The notes under the pieces are model-generated. The model was not told the origin of the DNA. It saw nothing but the letters and a program-made list of their open reading frames with translations, and did not search any database. From contig WNNJ02002114.1 of assembly GCA_012934845.2 (NCBI GenBank), positions 1 through 64,000 of the forward strand: a stretch of 64,000 bases of DNA. The letters run 5' to 3'. Both the position numbers and the translations under genes were made by a program. The stretch comes from Pomphorhynchus laevis. Its lineage: Eukaryota > Acanthocephala > Palaeacanthocephala > Echinorhynchida > Pomphorhynchidae. This document shows, one piece after another, positions 11,550-23,027 of the stretch; within the stretch, counting starts at the first letter, position 1; the number at the start of each line of letters is the position of its first letter.

Positions 11550-11898
11550 TATTTACGCTGTTAAAATTTTTGATCTCAATTTTTGTTCTTATTACACACA
11601 TTGACTCCAAATATCTCTTACAATTTAACCGATATTTTTCAGTATAGTTTGGGCAACTCCGAGATTCTCGATATTCGAAAATCTGTCGTTGTTGGAACGT
11701 TTCTGTTCGGATTTTCATCCAATTAGTATTACAATCGTATATTCAAAAATACTAGAGCGTATTATCGCATAAATATTACTTATACATCTTGAAGATTATC
11801 ATATTCTTGACGACTTTCATCATAGTTTTCGGGCTGGTCAATCATGCTTGATTAATTTATTAACTACACATGAAAAGTGAGTAAAGGCTGTGACTTTA

Positions 11899-12331
11899 AA
11901 TAATTATTGGAGCTGGATCAAAGAAAAGTGGAAATTATTTTTGATATTTCGCTAACTTCTGTTAGCATCTTCAAAAATTTTTTTGAATATGCTAACAGAA
12001 GTTAGCGAAATATAAAAAACTAGTTCTTCTTTTCTTTGATCCAGCTCCAATCATTATTTATCAATAATAGATCAGTATCAACTATTTCAACACTATTAGA
12101 AATATTTATAAAAATTATAATTTTTATAAATAAAAATTATAATTAAAATTTTTGATCTCAGAAAAAATCAAAAAACCATCATCAACGTTTTGCCTTCACA
12201 TTTTCTCAAACTCATAAAAGGTAATTTTCTGAAGATGCTAAGAGAGTTTAGTGAAATATCAAAAATTATTACGTCTTTTTGATCGAGCTCCAATGATTAT
12301 TTATCAATAATGGATCAGTATCAACTATTTA
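11899..12331 (+). mobile_element. Short non-autonomous element with hammerhead-like motifs and 15-bp target duplication
   Basis: 433 bp inserted in the LINE above. The flanks aaggctgtgacttta (11884-11898) and aaagctgtgacttta (12332-12346) form a 15-bp duplication with one difference. Inside, a ~53-bp block (tttgatccagctcc.. to ..caactattt) occurs twice as a direct repeat, at 12035-12087 and 12278-12330, and once inverted near the left end (11903-11930). Before each direct copy, 25-28 nt upstream, stands a hairpin followed by GAAA. The second is preceded by CTGAAGA (12229-12235), fitting the hammerhead core CTGANGA-stem-GAAA. The element looks like a dimer of a ribozyme-bearing unit. Penelope terminal repeats or a metazoan retrozyme are the nearest known types. 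No coding capacity. Confidence 0.55.
12229..12256 (+). ncRNA. Candidate hammerhead core CTGAAGA..GAAA
   Basis: CTGAAGA, then gctaa/tttag stem with a short loop, then GAAATATC. All three conserved blocks of the catalytic core are present in order. Stem I and stem III partners were not located with confidence. Confidence 0.4.
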
Positions 12332-12770
12332 AAAGCTGTGACTTTATGTCACTCGGTAACTCATCCAATATTATTCAGTATTTTCCTAAATGATTTGCTA
12401 TTAAGGATCAAAAATTGTCATTTAGCATTGGCCGATGATTCAACTATTTAGTTATTAACGATCCTTAAAAATGCATATCCCTTCAACGCGATCTAGATTG
12501 CTAATAAACAATGTGCAGAAAAACAAAGTTGTGCAGAAACACTGACTTTATTCCCAATGATCATGTCTTAATGAGACTTGGAAAAGATCGTTCGAAATTT
12601 AAGTAATTGATCAGTGATAGACATATTGATGAGGTCACGACACACAAAGGCGTATGTGTCATTGTGCATTGTTCTCTTAAAACTAGATTAAACAGAATTT
12701 TTCAGGTAGTAAGTCAGTACGTGCCTTTTACGCGGACACGATATTATATTATTCGGACAGCCTTCAGGTA

Positions 12771-13615
12771 AATTTGTCAATTCGTGGAGACTGTCGCGCA
12801 AAGCAGTAAGGCATGGTATTTCTTACCATATGAAATTGACAGCATTTGATGCTATAAAAGGGGGGAAAAAGTTGGACAGTGGTTAATTTACGTTTCAAAT
12901 CACAATCGAATGTATTGGAATCGTAATATACAAACACTGCAAAGTAATAATGCTTTTAAAATCTTAAAAGTTAGAAAAAATGTCAATGGAACTTAAAATA
13001 GTCTTGGTGGTTGTGTATATTGCTGAAAGGATTGCAGCAAAATGAGGAGTGGATCCATATATGAATTTAGAGAAATTACGATATATAATTATCCAGTGAA
13101 ATGCAGGGGCTTGTCGGTTTGGTTCTCCCAAGCAAATAAAAAATATTTTGGCTTATTTTAAGCGGTATAAATATGCTTTTCGACTATGTCAATTTTATTT
13201 TGTAGAAACCAAGTTGAGTATAAAAAAACATATTTTTACTCAACTTGGTTTAGTATTTTATACTCAAACCGAGAAGACCCAAAATGCGTTTTATTTTATA
13301 TTATTTAATGTTGCGGATACGAAAATTTAACTCAAAGATTTTTCTAAACACCATTATTTCATACCTAAATTTCTAATAGTTAATATAATAATTCCTTTAT
13401 TTAAGAAGAAGCAACATTTTACAATTACATTGTAAAATTTACACGCATGAAAAATTAATATTACAAGAGATTTCAAAATAGAAAAGAAGAGAATTCAAAA
13501 ACGAACAGCAGAGGGGAAAACTTTTTTGATTTTTCTGTTCAAATGAATGCTATCTACAGTCTACTGTTATGTCTTGACTAATGATTGAAAGCACTATTCC
13601 ATGAGAAAAACTCAA
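12771..13615. other. No gene seen; one long hairpin
   Basis: Unassigned. A perfect 15-bp inverted repeat (aaaccaagttgagta and complement) lies at 13206-13220/13237-13251. The small frame at 13148-13330 runs through this hairpin and is not called. Confidence 0.5.
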
Positions 13616-13619
13616 GGAA

Positions 13620-14340
13620 ACGTTTAGAATTTAGTATAATACTGATTTTTCCATGAGTATGTTAGAGATAATTACTTTCAATAGTATAAAAGGGACACCG
13701 TAAATCTTGCTTGCTAGGTAGTGTTTTCTCGATAAGTTTAAAATCAAATATTCGAGAGATATAATACTAATGGGTAAGAACAGGTCAAGATTGAATATGC
13801 GATTTGTAAACATAATGCAAATGCTGAGTAATAAACCATCTCTTTTTAATCTTCTCAATAGAAATAGCCGCAAAGAACATTGCTTGACTACATGGCTGAC
13901 GTGAGCATTCCAGGATAGATCTTGGACAAATAGAAAACATAGTATTTTCAATTTATTTACCATCTTAGCATTCCTATCATAAACTGAAATATGTGAAATA
14001 TACAAAGATCGTTCATGAGCTGGACAAAACGGCATTACTTAACATTTTGAGAAATTTAATTTCATTTAATTCTCTAGACACCAATCCATGACCTTACCTA
14101 ATTCAAGTTCGACACATTGTTCAATAACAGCATGATCCGAAACGGACAAAATAATTGTATGGTCGTCTGCGAATTTATTTCCACACGAGTGAAAACGCGA
14201 GGGCCTGAAATCATTTATATATGGCAAATAAAATCGGCGAAATCACACCGCCCTTAGGCACTCTTGCGAGTATTATTATTAAATACAACACCAGCAAAAG
14301 AGCGTAGAGCTCGTACAGGCTGGGTACATGGTAAAAAACA
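13620..14340 (-). mobile_element. LINE reverse transcriptase fragment (CR1/Jockey-like)
   Basis: From right to left: LARVPKGGVISPILFAIY (motif B) near 14280, an altered catalytic region near 14150, then the C-terminal segment LSWNAHVSHVVKQCSLRLFLLRRLKR at 13840-13930. Several frame changes. A second LINE copy on the same strand abuts its 5' side at about 14345. Confidence 0.6.
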
Positions 14341-14344
14341 AATA

Positions 14345-14777
14345 TCAGTGAAAATCCGATTGTTCTAAGTTAGTACATTTTCAAACTTTTCTTAAAGGAC
14401 AAAATACTGGAAGCCGAAACCACTTTACTTGGTAGCTTATTCCAGCTTTTCCACGTTCGGTTGACAATTGTGTTAAATCTTTTTGTGGACGAATGTGGGT
14501 GTTTAACGTGAGGTGATGTCCCCTCCATCTGTTTGAATTTCAAAGTTTGAACAGTTTACGACAAACATGTTCCCTCCGCCCGTCAATGGTATATGACGAA
14601 TTGGTGTGTAGATGTCCGATGCGCATATGTTTTGACTTACCGGGGTTTAATACCAGTACCCGTTGATTACAACAGACCTTAATATTATCAATGTCTCTCT
14701 GGAGTATCATTGGATCTCGGTTATCGATTATTGGTCGCCAAATTTTCAATTCGTCGGCATATAAACTACATTATTAT
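14345..14777 (-). mobile_element. LINE fragment with internal deletion
   Basis: Begins with LKIWRPI..D...LQRDIDNI and VLNPGKSKHMRIG (RT palm and thumb) at 14540-14760. It then passes abruptly into the C-terminal block NRTWKSWNKLPSKVVSAS..FKK near 14380-14470, skipping the region between. The C-terminal style matches the copy at 16922-20500. Confidence 0.6.
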
Positions 14778-14791
14778 TAATGTTTCAACAG

Positions 14792-14816
14792 CACATAAAA
14801 GCATGGCTTTTATGTG
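14792..14816. repeat. Perfect 11-bp hairpin at the element's 5' side
   Basis: Arms cacataaaagc and complement with a 3-nt loop, just before the Penelope-like coding part. Confidence 0.7.
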
Positions 14817-14819
14817 GAT

Positions 14820-16920
14820 GAAAAATTTGTAATTATAATAAAGAATTAAAATCAATATGTAACGATATTAGAAACATAATGGAAACAGAATGCAATTGTA
14901 AAAGTCTTAGTTTTGATAAAATAAATGAACATATATGTACCCATAATCTATAATTAATTGAAAATTGTGAATTAAGAAAGCTGCTATCAAAAGGGTATAA
15001 ATATAGATTAAATAACAACAACGACAAAAATAAAATTTACAGTTCGTTATATAATAACTTAAATGATTACTTTAGTAAGCTGATTAATAGTGAAAGCTCG
15101 AATATATCTAAGATAAAATTTGGAAAGATTATATATTTGATAAAATTAAAAATAAAATGAAAATAACAAACAATTATAAAAGGAAAGATAAAATTAATAA
15201 AGATATGTATAAAGAACTTACTAAATTAAAGGATAACTATATAATAACAACTATTGATAAAGCTAGTAATAACTTTGTCTTCATATGCAAAAAGCTTTAT
15301 TATGATATACTAATGAAAGAGGTTAATTCTAATGATTTAAATGTAAATCCAACAAATGAACGTAGTAAGTTAAGTTTAGAAACAATTATTACAAGTCACT
15401 GTTCTATAATGGATAAAAAGGTTATAAAGGTTGAATTAGATAATAAAACTATACCTACATTATATTGGAATCCAAAATAACATAAAAATCCAATAAAACC
15501 TAGGTTCATATGTAGTGCGTTTAAATGTACATTAAAACCACTTCCTGTCCATATGAATAAAATACTTAAAGTAATTAAAGCACACTTCAAACATATTGTA
15601 GAGTAATTAAAATTAATACTGTTATTAAACACTATTTCAGTATTAATTCTACAAAAGAATTTTTATAACAGACAAAAGGAATAAATTTTAAAATATAAAT
15701 ACATACGATTTTAGTACGCTTTATGCAAATCTAGATTTAGTAGATATTAAAGAAGCGTTAGTAAAATTCATTAATCCTATATTCGGAGAAAGATATACGT
15801 ATATATGCTATAATAACTATAACGCCTATCTAACAAAATTAAACCATCAAGTAAATATAAATATATGGATAAAATTGAATTAATAGAATCCTTAAATATT
15901 TTGATAAATCAAAATTATTTAAAAGTAGGGACATCAATATTTAGACAAGTAAAAGGTGTTCCAATGGGTGGTAATAGTAGCCCAATTATAGCTGACTTGT
16001 TTTTAAGCTTTATAGAATATGAATTTGTTCATAACTGTGTCAAAACTAAATCTAAACAATATAAATATATGAAATACATGTTTCGATACATTGATGATAT
16101 ATGTGTATTTAATTCTAATAATTTTTATTCAATTAGTGAGCACATTTATCCAGAAAGCCTTATTCTTAACAAAACCAATATTAATGATAAAGAAGGTGTA
16201 TATCTTGATATGAACATTAAATTAACATTAACTAAAACTACTATTAATTTATATCGTAAAGATGACATATTTAAATTTACAAGAAACATATTTTTGCATG
16301 AGCATTCATGCATACCATATAATATAAAATATAATACATTAAATAATGAAATTTTAAGAATTGCAACAATATGTAATGATATTGGCTTTCTTCAAAATCA
16401 TTTAAATAATTTAATAGACACATATTTTAAACTAGGTTTTTTTAAAAATAACATCAAGCAGAAAATAGTAAAATATATAAATCAACACAATAATATAAAG
16501 AATAAATTTAAACTCTTAAGCGGCAAATTTTTATGGATGGATAATAAATAATATACTTTGTATTAGAATAAGATACTAGATAGTTATTTCAGAGGAAATA
16601 TATCATTAGCATGTAGTTGGCCTTGCTGCTATGTTGGGTAGAGGAGTTAGGAGCCGAAACCTTATAGCATAGCAGTTCCTCCTGATGACCTCTAATTATT
16701 ATTCTGATACAACGTCTGTTATTCATTAGTTAATTCATAAAAATGACGTTTATTTTAAATTTCATTTTTTAACTTGATTTAAATTATAGAAAATCTAAAA
16801 ACAATTATTAATTTTATTATTTAATTATTAAATTTTGATTTAGCATTATTATGTTTTGTTTATTTCATAATTATATTAAATACGTAGACTCAGTTAGCTG
16901 ATTTAATTAATTGTAAAATA
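14820..16920 (+). mobile_element. Penelope-like reverse transcriptase element, GIY-YIG not seen
   Basis: The coding part starts near 14830 (LRKLLSKGYKYR near 14975). It continues with TTIDKASNNFVFICKKLYY at 15250-15305, RQVKGVPMGGNSSPIIADL at 15942-15998 and the catalytic FRYIDDICVF at 16081-16110, and ends with LYRKDDIFKFTRNIFL and a tail to 16551. Motif order is that of Penelope-type reverse transcriptases. The C-terminal GIY-YIG nuclease of canonical Penelope is not seen before the stop. The 3' non-coding part (16552-16920) is shared with 57990-58400 on the other strand. Stops near 14950, 15480 and 15600-15860 break the frame. Two more decayed copies lie at 59210-60070 and 60590-61500, so this is a multicopy family here. 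Confidence 0.65.
16653..16690 (+). ncRNA. Conserved 3' motif with GCCGAAACC and CTGATGACC
   Basis: A 38-nt block beginning gccgaaacc and ending ctgatgacc is kept in the second copy of the 3' region at 58243-58280 (minus), although the surroundings have diverged. The two hammerhead core words occur in the permuted order GAAA then CTGATGA, as in hammerheads open in stem II. Pairing is incomplete, so function is only suggested. Confidence 0.35.
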
Positions 16921-16921
16921 T

Positions 16922-19900
16922 AATAAAAGTATCACAAATACGGAAAAGCAGCTTTCCCCATGGCATCCTCCATCCGTAATTTCTTTTTGAATTCGTTAAT
17001 ATTGCTACTGCACACTGTTGACTCTCCAAGCCTATTCCACAGAGATACAACTCGCCGATCAAATTGGACAGCTCGTGATTTTCTTATCCTTTCACATCGC
17101 AGGGTTAAACCATGGCCTCGGAGGATATTGGATGAGCGCAAATGAAGACAATCTCGAATTGGATGATCCAAATCATTAAGAATTTGCCAGACCATACTCA
17201 TATTGATGTACCGGCGTGTCCACGTAATGGACTCGAAATAACTGTAGTAAGCTCGTTGATGTAAATAATGAAGATCAATGGACTGAGTACCGATCCCTAA
17301 GGAACACCGCGTCCAGGAGTTCTTGTCTTTGACATATGTTTATTGGCCAATACAGTAATCTTCCGATTTCTAAGGAAGGAGTTAATCCAATTTAGGAGGG
17401 TTCCTCTGATGTCCTACTATTCCACCGTAATAAGGAGGACATTATGGTATATCCGATCAAATGCTTTGCTGAGGTCGAAAAACAAAACATCAACACTAAC
17501 TCCAGCCTCGGCATATCTGTTCCAATTACTTCTCGCAAGTACGAGGTTTGTGACAGTAGATCTTCCTGGGCGGAAATCATGCTGGTTGTCGCAGAGTACT
17601 TGGTTCCCTTCTAGGTGTCCGATGATTCGTTTAAAAAGCAGTTTCTCTAGCACTTTACAAGCAACTAAGGGAAGGCTTATTGGTCGATAGTTGCTTGCTA
17701 GATTACGGTCGCCTTTTTTGTAGAGAGGTCGGATTATAGAACATTTTCAATCTGATGGTATACAGCCTGTTGACAAGGATAAATCGAATATAGTGTGTAA
17801 TGGTTCATATATTACTGGCGCAAATTCCCGAAGAAGAATTGGAGGAATAGTGTCTGGTCCTGCCGCAATTGATCGTGGTAGCTTTAGTAGTTCGTTAAGT
17901 ACCTCAAATTTATCAAATCGAGTAAATTTGTAACACGGATATTGAGCTGTGGAGACTTGGGGGCAATACTGACAGTTAGGTATCTCTAGCGTGAATTGAT
18001 CCAGGAAAAAATTGGCGGTTGCTTTGACATCGAATGTGAGCTCACCGGTTTCCATAAATATATAGTTGATCTCGGGGGTAGTTGATTTAAATGAGCTGAT
18101 GTTTGAACAATTTACTGGGATATCTTTTTGATGATCGACAAAGATTGGAAACGAAGCACCTGCGTTTATGACGTTTGAGTGCCGTTACTTGATTTCGTAA
18201 TTCATTGTAATCGGTCCAAGAACAATTCCCTTCTTTGAATTTTTTGTAAATTTTGTCTCTTGTCTTAATCATTTGTTTAATCTGCGAGTCAAACCAAATG
18301 GGAGTTTTGTGGGATGTGCGCTGACGTTTTAAAAGGGAGAAGTAATTTAGAGCATTGATCAAGGTAGATTTGAAATTTTCCCAGCACTGATCTATGCCAA
18401 TTGCAATGGATTAGTCCATTGAATGTTTCGAATAGCTTGCGTCATACTTGCGAAATTTGCTTTGAAGGGATTCAATTCGGGTTTTGCCGAGAGGGTTGTT
18501 TTAAAGAGACTTACAGAAAGCGCCAGCCTAATGACACAATGATCACTATGGTGAATAGGGGGCTGAGAGAGATTTCATCAATTGTGGGTTCTCCTCGTGA
18601 TAAGCATAGGTCTAAAATGGCAGATGATTGCTTCCTCCATCTAGTAGGTTCGTTAATATGTTGAGTTAAATTGAGATCGTTGAACGTATAAAGGAGATTG
18701 GGTGATTTAACATCACAACCATGTATCAAAGTATATAGGTCCCAATTGACATTAGGCATATTAAAGTCTCCTAGGATAATGATCAGTGATATGCTTGTTA
18801 GGCGATGTCGTAAAGAGATGCCAATCTTTTCAGTTGCTGAGCGCGGAGAGCGGTAAAATAAACCGATTTTTAGTTTCTGTCTCTCAGGAGAAGATACTGT
18901 TGCCCACAGATATTCGTTGTATGAATCATCTGATACAATGCTGTGCTCGATGATGATTAACGGTTGCTTGACGTATAATATAACTCCACCTCCTTTTGGG
19001 GCGGTTCGATCCGGTCGTATAACAAAGTAGCCTGAGATTGAGATTTCATTTTCAGATATATCGTTGTTAAGCTAGTTTTCGCTCAATGCTATGATGTTTG
19101 GGTTCATTGAATTAACGAGACAATATTTCGTCAAATTTGTTGTACAAGCTTAAACAGTTGCAGTACATGACGGAAATGTTACTTTGAGAGTAACGGCAGT
19201 GGTGAGGTGTCACTGTTGGTGTTGAAATGGGATTGATGTTTACGTGTTGGATGCACGAATCTGCGCGGCAGAGAGTATCGATGGAACGGCTAGACGGATT
19301 CTGAGGCTGAATCGCGTATTTACCCTTCGCCGCACAACTTGAAAATTTTTCACAATTAGAACTTTTTTACCGTTTTGAATTCTTTGTTGAAGCTCGTTCC
19401 TTGCAAATTTCAATCTGTTTCTATCTTCAGTGCTGAGGTCAGGTAGAATTCTGATACTGGAGCCCCTTAACTTAAAGGAATTCTTGATGATTTGCTTACT
19501 AGTCTCGGGGCTATAAACAACAACTTTTAAAAACCTTGGTTTGGTACCATATTGTTTCTTCCCAATGCGAAAGAGGTGTATTACCTGTCTATTTTGTTCG
19601 ACTGATATCTCTGTTGGGAGAACAGTTGAAATAACTTGCTTTACTGAATCAACATCATGTTTAATCCGGATGAGACTTTTTGGACTCGGTGATTCGTTTA
19701 AATTTACTGTGATGAAACATTCATCCCGATCGAATGTTCGGCGTTTATGTCGTTTAGGCTAAGATAGAATAGGTATATTGGGGTTATCAGTGTTGTTTAC
19801 AGTGAAATTGGTATGATTTATCATTTGTTTGAGTGTTTCATCCATTTTATATAGACTATGGGTTGTTTGAGGACAAGAAAAAGCTGGGAGTGCTATGTGA

Positions 19901-20500
19901 TGTGATGCTTCTGTGATTGTTTCCGGCCTTGGATACGTGTTCTGGGTGATATGGAATGTTTGTTTCTGTGTATCCTTGTGAGAAATGATGGAATTCTCTA
20001 GATTTGACGAATTCAGGAAATCAGATTTACGGTTAGGTAAGGAAGTTTCAAGGGTTGTTGTCTTTACGATTCGCGATCTTGCATGTCCTCGTGTCCAAAC
20101 TCGAGTAGGGTAGATTTCCGGAATATTGAAGTATCAGATGTCGCCATTATGTTGATGGGGGCGATTTAATTGTCTAGTGATAGTATTGTATCTTGCTTGA
20201 ATACTTCACATGTATAAAGGATATCTGATCGTAATGGTTTATCAGTGACTTCGATTAGTGAGCGTAGGTCGTTAATAGTCTTATTTAAATCTGCAATTGC
20301 TAGAGCTGCACAGAAACCACAATAAAAATTGCGACTCGTCATTGCTTGATAATTGTCTGAGGGGAAGCTTACTTTGGTCCAACTCGTGCAGCCGTGAGAG
20401 TCACATGCCACTTCATTATCAGCGTACCCAACCGACTTTGTTGTATTGTTGTATTTCGCTTGCTTGTTGGTCTTCTTTGCCATATTTTTGTCATATAATG
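16922..20500 (-). mobile_element. Nearly full-length two-ORF LINE (CR1/L2-like), broken
   Basis: From right to left: ORF1 (20483 to about 19250), endonuclease with DFNMPNVNWDLY at 18700-18775 and ILDLCLS at 18590-18615, linker (18087-18362), RT with LPRSIAAGPDTIPPILLREF near 17850, FRPGRSTVTNLVLARSNW near 17550 and motif A DVLFFDLSKAFDRIYHN near 17450. The C-terminus is ILRGHGLTLRCERIRKSRAV...VSLWNRLGES at 16960-17150. Motif C is lost in a deletion between 17200 and 17420. The left boundary abuts the Penelope-like 3' end at about 16921. Its close relative at 24395-27895 has the same layout on the other strand. Confidence 0.75.
19250..20483 (-). pseudogene. LINE ORF1 with PHD-like zinc finger
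   Basis: The open part at 20166-20483 (105 residues) has CDSHGCTSWTKVSF..Y......FYCGFC, a Cys/Trp pattern like the PHD-type finger found in ORF1 proteins of some CR1/L2 LINEs, then a helical segment (LNKTINDLRSLIE). Further left, out of frame, RIGKKQYGTKPRFLKVVV and SIRILPDLSTEDRNRLKFAR form the usual ORF1 nucleic-acid-binding C-terminal region. ORF1 proteins bind the element RNA. Frame changes break the middle. Confidence 0.55.
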
Positions 20501-20596
20501 TGATATTGTACTGGAATTCAAATTTCCATCAATTTTTCAAACGAAAAATTCGTTATTAAATAATAGATCCGACCTTATTGAATAATGGATCCTACC

Positions 20597-20672
20597 CAAT
20601 GTTCGGCGCTTAGGCTCAGATAGAATAGGTATATTGGGGTTATCAGTGTTGTTTACAGTGGAATTGGTAAAC
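20597..20672 (-). repeat. Second copy of a LINE ORF1 segment
   Basis: About 75 bp (..tagaataggtatattgggg..) repeated from 19731-19811 of the LINE to its left, with a few differences. It lies upstream of ORF1 in the same orientation, perhaps the remains of another copy. Confidence 0.6.
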
Positions 20673-20822
20673 TTACCCTTGGCTTATAAACTTACTGCTG
20701 TGCGCCAGATAATATGTAAAAAATTTACAATTTAAAAGGAGTTTAGTGATGAAATTGTGGACAGCGTTGACAATGGAAAACGAACTGTTCTCTTATATCG
20801 TATGATATATTTTATAGGTACG

Positions 20823-20931
20823 TTTCAAATTGACGATCTGAAATTGATGATCACAAACTGACGATCTGAAATTGATGATCACAAATTGACGATCTGAAAT
20901 GGACGATCTGAAATTGACGATTGTATGTGTA
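20823..20931. repeat. Tandem repeat, 28-bp unit, about 3 copies plus half units
   Basis: Unit tgacgatctgaaattgatga + tcacaaac; the last units are shortened to 17 bp. No coding role visible. Confidence 0.75.
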
Positions 20932-21660
20932 TTATATCTCAAACTTTTTTTAAGGTTTGTATCGAAACATCTGAGCGATATCCGTTAAAAAAGGATATAT
21001 TTTTGTGCCAAATGCATGCAGGCGCACGCTTACATGACATTCAAAATTGACATTATTTTATAAATTAAAAGTTTTGATTTGTAATTAAAACTGTGTACTG
21101 TTTTCTGTGTACTGTTCACGAGAGTTATATCCAAGTGTTGTAAAAATAACTATGTAAATAACTACGTTGTAAATTTCAGTAAACGCGTAATTCGATTGTT
21201 ACTTTTAGATTTTTACTAATCATCGCGACAGTGAACTCTTCACGCAGAACAACACTCAAAATTGTTAAGGAATCAACATTCAAAATTGACTTTATCACAC
21301 AACGTGATAAAGTCAAATTTTAATTTTAGTATTAACCAAGTCAATATCAAGTACATTGTTATGTTTCAAAAATTATTACCGTAATAATAGTACAAGTTTT
21401 ATTAAAGTAGCTATTGTGGATATACATCCACTTACAAGTCCACAAAATTACAAGTTAAAAGTTTTACAACAAAAATAAATCAAAGAACGAAAGTTGTTTA
21501 ATTTCAACAATTGAAACAACTTTCGTTGTTTCAATTGCGACAAAGCTGGATGTAATCAATTTATCAAGCATTAGTTATGCTTCATATAACTACTTAAAAC
21601 TGACTTTAAATCAAAGTTCAAAATAGCTAGCAGCAATACTCGGTATGATGTTACGAGTAG
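20932..21660. other. No gene seen; hairpin
   Basis: AT-rich spacer. A perfect 14-bp inverted repeat (aacgaaagttgttt and complement) lies at 21486-21499/21514-21527. Confidence 0.5.
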
Positions 21661-21677
21661 CAGAGAAGTAGCAGAGA

Positions 21678-22880
21678 AGGAGAGAATACTATTCGTAGAA
21701 GGATCAGAGAGATCATCGATAAGTCCATTAAATTACCAATTTACAGTTTTACACAAAAATTAAAACAAAGAACAAAAGTATAATCAATGTCAATAAGTTG
21801 ATGTATAGGAGAGTTTAAAAGAGTGTGAATAATTGAATTAATTATTAAGGGATAAAAATAGCGAAGACTGTGCTTGAATGATGAAAAAGATGTGGTTGAG
21901 CAGATGGCGAAAGGTAGTTTATCCAAGAGAAGAGGAGCGGCAATAAAAAGAGAACGGCGGCCACAGTTTGAGGAAAATGACTGAACATGGAGAAGAAGAG
22001 AGTCACCACATGAACGACGATTTATGGAGGTGAGGCGAGATTCGATGAGTGTAAGAATATGCAGATAAGAAAGCGAGTTTGAGGAAAAATGTCGAAAATT
22101 GATACAAAGAACACTGAATAGAATGCGGTTTTCCATAGTTAGCCTGGAGAGTTTAGAGAGTCAAAAGAAAGGATGATCAAAACGACGGTGGCGAAAAAGG
22201 ATATGCACGGCGAAATTTACAAGGCGCAAAACCGCAAGAGCGGGTTTTGTCGAGAATGAAGGGATCGAGATAACGACAGTTGTGGAAGTAAACTCCCAAT
22301 GAATTGAGATGATCAACTATAGAAATAACAGTCGAATTGAGAAATATAAAGGAAGGATAGAGAGTAAATAAGGGATAACCCATAAGATACTAGACTTGGA
22401 ATTGTTAAGAGATAAAGGAAATGAGGAAAGTTGTTTGAAGAAGGAGAGAATACTATTCGTAGAAGGATCAGAGAGATCATCGATAAGATAAGAATAATGA
22501 GAGTCAAGGAGAATATCATCAGCATATTGCATGATGTAGAATTAATGGTCACATATAATATCGGATAGATCACCAAGGTGAATAGAGAAAAGAATTGGGT
22601 CCGAGCACAGAACCATGGGGAACGATATATGAGAGAGAGGAAGAGAAATATTCATTGGCATATACCCGGATAGACTGTTCATTGAGATTTGAAAGGAACC
22701 GGGATACAGTAGCAGAAGAAAATCCATAATTTTGGAGAAGATGGTATATGAAATAGTCGACAATATCAATTTTATCCTTTTGAGGATAATATCATCATAT
22801 TGGATGATACAGAGTCACATGTAATGCTGGAGAGATCGTCAAGGGGAAGATAGAAAAGAGTTAGTCAAAAAAACAGATCT
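21678..22880 (-). mobile_element. Mosaic LINE fragment (L2-like RT and C-terminus)
   Basis: From right to left, a first GVPQ-type motif B (22840-22890), then an upstream RT block again (IVDYFIYHLLQNYGFSSAT near 22730), a second motif B region, QYADDILLDS at 22500-22530, DLSDPSTNSILSFFKQL at 22430-22490, and the C-terminus (SCGDSLLLHVQSFSSNCG.. and RSLFIAAPLLL at 21900-22020). The order shows that blocks have been duplicated. A 128-bp chimera made of the STNSIL coding segment joined to the 3' end occurs at 21678-21805 and again at 22898-23025. Broken in several places; same family as 29650-31865. Confidence 0.65.
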
Positions 22881-22897
22881 CTGAGGGAACACCACAA

Positions 22898-23025
22898 AGG
22901 AGAGAATACTATTCGTAGAAGGATCAGAGAGATCATCGATAAGTCCACTAAATTACCAATTTACAGTTTTACACAAAAATTAAAACAAAGAACGAAAGTA
23001 TAATCAATGTAAATATGTTGATGTT
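22898..23025 (-). repeat. 128-bp chimeric repeat, second copy
   Basis: Nearly identical to 21678-21805. Its first ~46 bp also match 22442-22487 inside the LINE frame; the remainder matches the LINE 3' end. Confidence 0.8.
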
Positions 23026-23027
23026 GA

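Larger units (their letters stand above)
11715..12770 (+). mobile_element. LINE reverse transcriptase fragment, split by an insertion
   Basis: The left part reads SKILERIIA..LLIHLE...FRAGQSCLINLL, matching fingers/palm sequence before the catalytic motifs of CR1/Jockey-type LINEs. After the insertion at 11899-12331 the frame resumes with HPILFSIFLNDLLLRI and LALADDSTI, the B and C motifs. Motif A is missing, so there is also a deletion. The remainder to about 12770 is decayed. The clade is uncertain. Confidence 0.6.

Noticed and set aside
11392-11718. 108-residue minus-strand frame
   Set aside because: A third of it is the 20-bp tandem repeat, which is not a multiple of three; the rest has no motif.
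17343-17690. 115-residue plus-strand frame
   Set aside because: Antisense shadow of the LINE RT at 17350-17650.
19001-19020. tRNA B-box-like ggttcgatcc
   Set aside because: Lies in the LINE endonuclease region, with no A box at the right distance and no cloverleaf.
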